A stretch of DNA of 64,000 bases from NCBI GenBank assembly GCA_030710605.1, contig CP092880.1, forward strand, positions 18,019,649-18,083,648, written 5' to 3'. Both the position numbers and the translations under genes were made by a program. Shown piece by piece: positions 62,081-64,000 of this stretch. The first letter of the stretch is position 1; each line of letters begins with the position of its first letter. The notes beneath the pieces were generated by a model, which saw only the letters and a list, made by a program, of their open reading frames with translations, made no database searches and was not told the DNA's origin. Origin of the DNA: Cordylochernes scorpioides (Eukaryota; Arthropoda; Arachnida; Pseudoscorpiones; Chernetidae).

Positions 62081-62191
62081 AAAATACTTTGTTTAGAATT
62101 TAGATGGAAATTTTGCCGAGGGGATATTGATCTAAAGAGGATTTTGACGGGATAGGAGACCTTTGTCTCTTTAGATTGTTTAGAATTGTAT

Positions 62192-62358
62192 ATACAGTTA
62201 AACCTGTCTATAGCTCCCACTCTGAAGAACGCCTCCCTCTCTATAGCGCCCGATTTTAAATACGTAGAACGATGCGATTTACATTAAAAGTGACCTGTCT
62301 ATAGCACCCTATTTTGGTGAGTCCCAAGAGAAGGCGTTATAGACAGGCTTAACTCTAT
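62192..62358. mobile_element. taaacctgtctatagc MITE, full
   Basis: tacagttaaacctgtctata and tatagacaggcttaactcta ends; interior gcccgattttaaatacgtag as at 42340. Confidence 0.75.
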
Positions 62359-62915
62359 TTCAACTCTTGATTCTGATTATTTGTAAATTTAGAAAAATTA
62401 ATTGAAGATAGTAAGTTACTAAATTTAGACTTTGTTTGACTAAATATAGTTAAAAATTAATAAATAAAATATTTTTTAAAAATCATTAATTAAAATGCAC
62501 TAAAAGGGAGAAAATTAATATTTCAGCTACCACCATTATAACAATTTGATTTCAATTAGTAAAAATGAAAGCGGCGGAGGACAAAATGAATTTGGAACCT
62601 AATGTCATTTAATATAAGGCAACTGATTAGCAATTTTTTAGCTTTCTCTAATGTTTTATCTCCTTCACTTAATATATTATAAACACTAGCAATCGCTTTT
62701 ATTTAAAATCATACAAATCTAATTGTTTAAAGGTGTGGTTACTAAAATATTTACTTTCTACATTCTAGTGCTAAAAGAATTTTCTCAAATGTGTTTAGTT
62801 TAATTAATTATTTTAGAAATAAAATTTCTTTTCGAATCGTCTCTTTCAATCAATGCGTACGTTTGTTCAATATTGGAGGTTCTTTCCAAGAAATAGAATA
62901 GTTAAGTGGTCTGTA
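62359..62915. other. AT-rich, no gene
   Basis: Very AT-rich with one small gaaagcggcggaggacaaaa patch near 62570. Nothing supportable. Confidence 0.4.
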
Positions 62916-62919
62916 AATA

Positions 62920-63735
62920 CACTCATGGACAAAACTTAAGGAAGTTGTACCATTTCAGCATGTATATGGGATTCGAACAATAACTTTGAAAGATACACTC
63001 ATTGACAAAACTTAAGGAAGTTGTACCTTTTTGGCATGTATATCGGGATTCAGACAATAACTTTGAAAGGTACACTCATTGACAAAACTTAAGGAAGTTG
63101 TACCTTTTTAACATGTATATCGGGATTCAGACAATAACTCTGAAAGATACACTCATTGACAAAACTTAAGGAAGTTGTACCTTTTTAACATGTATATCGG
63201 GATTCAGACAATAACTCTGAAAGATACACTCATTGACAAAACTTAAGGAAGTTGTACCTTTTTAGCATGTATATAGGGATTCAGACAATAACTTTGAAAG
63301 ATGGACAAAACTTAAGGAAGTTGTACCTTTTAGCATGTATATCGGGATTCAGACAAAAACTCTGAAAGATATTACAGTCACCTTTATTTAAGACACGAGA
63401 TAACAAAGTGAAAACAAAATTGCCTCTTTTAACTTCGAAATATTATATATATAGACAACCGACGATATCAACAACAACAACAAAAAGGTTTTTTATTAGG
63501 GCCCATTGCCCTGTATGGATTCGCCATACAACAACAAAATAACACAGTAATTTTTTTTTCTCCCTTGCCCCATGTGCACGTGAGCCTTTGTTTAAAAAGG
63601 GATTTATTTACACATCTGTTCTAAAACTTTCCTCACTACCTCTTTTGTGTATGAATCTATTTACAATTGATCAGTAGAAATTATAACAGACGATATCAAA
63701 GACTTTCCACTTTTTTAAAATTTAGTCCATGAGGG
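62920..63735. mobile_element. CACTCATGGACAAAAC MITE with about 6 tandem units and an insertion
   Basis: Six 76-bp-type units from acactcatggacaaaactta to 63370, then interior (gagataacaaagtgaaaaca). At 63465-63690 an inserted (caa)n-aaaggttttttattagggcc / tggattcgccatacaacaac non-LTR 3' end, then the MITE end (ttccacttttttaaaattta gtccatgag). The direct repeat (c)gacgatatca at 63452 and 63688 is a likely target duplication of the retroposon. Confidence 0.82.
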
Positions 63736-64000
63736 TAGATTTTGATTCAACTGCTGAGAGGTTTGATACCCGAAAGCTTGAGATGAATATATATTTTTAA
63801 AAAACAAGGAACATATCTATGAAGCCGTTTTGTTTTTATTTATATTTATTAAAGAATATTTCACCTTTCCAAATTATTCAGTTTATCATTATATTAAATC
63901 ACGAAAACGCTGTAATAGAGATGTATTGCATCTGTTGTGTGTGTCTCTTTATTTCATTATAGAGTTTCATGTAAATGTTGGCGGACAAGCAAAATAAACC
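63736..64000. other. No feature recognised
   Basis: AT-rich end of window; no exon or repeat recognised. Confidence 0.35.

Overview
This is a repeat-dense, AT-rich stretch of animal nuclear DNA. Spliceosomal introns, tRNA-derived SINEs, a U6 copy, Penelope-like, Ty3/gypsy, Tc1/mariner and Helitron elements all argue for a metazoan. Their mix fits an arthropod; a chelicerate is my best guess, resting mainly on remembered resemblance of the Tc1 transposase, so it is weak. Nothing here looks bacterial or viral apart from retroelements.

Host content is thin. The main finding is a probable small host gene on the + strand made of three short exons (12800-12873, 32860-32938, 38433-38730). They join in phase, have good splice sites, and are followed by an AATAAA at 38783. 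Intron 1 is about 20 kb and holds many of the window's mobile elements; intron 2 is about 5.5 kb. The terminal exon carries an apparent extra C at 38614-38617 that shifts its reading frame. I do not recognise the family. A U6 snRNA-like sequence lies just downstream (38825-38926), and a decayed SRCR-like domain remnant at about 39960-40140.

Layout: 1-970 51-bp minisatellite; 2.1 kb and 5.2 kb SINEs (the second cut by a 100-N gap); 2.6-2.8 kb foldback with two hammerhead-like cores; 3.4-4.9 kb pyrimidine-rich and 62-bp tandem arrays; 6.7-7.6 kb 189-bp tandem array; 7.86-10.45 kb head-to-head Penelope-like pair; 11.1-12.3 kb foldback, MITE and SINE; 12.8 kb exon 1; 13.9-14.4 kb solo LTR; 14.4-16.1 kb dead mariner-like element; 17.4-25.3 kb a 76-bp tandem array derived from a MITE end, split by a 4.3-kb Ty3/gypsy element; 26-28 kb foldback and two non-LTR retrotransposon 3' ends; 29.8-31.6 kb Helitron containing a complete Tc1-like transposon; 32.9 kb exon 2; 35.4-36.9 kb 32-bp array and Helitron ends; 38.4 kb exon 3; 39-64 kb a mosaic of MITEs, SINEs, Helitrons, minisatellites and relics.

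The most interesting recurring signal is a set of hammerhead-ribozyme-like cores (CTGAYGA, short stem II, GAAA, NTH) inside several foldback families and, in altered form, in the Penelope-like element. The copy on the - strand at 11282-11323 has a complete consensus core, a perfect stem II and six perfect stem I pairs. All structural claims are from reading by eye; no folding, alignment or database search was run.
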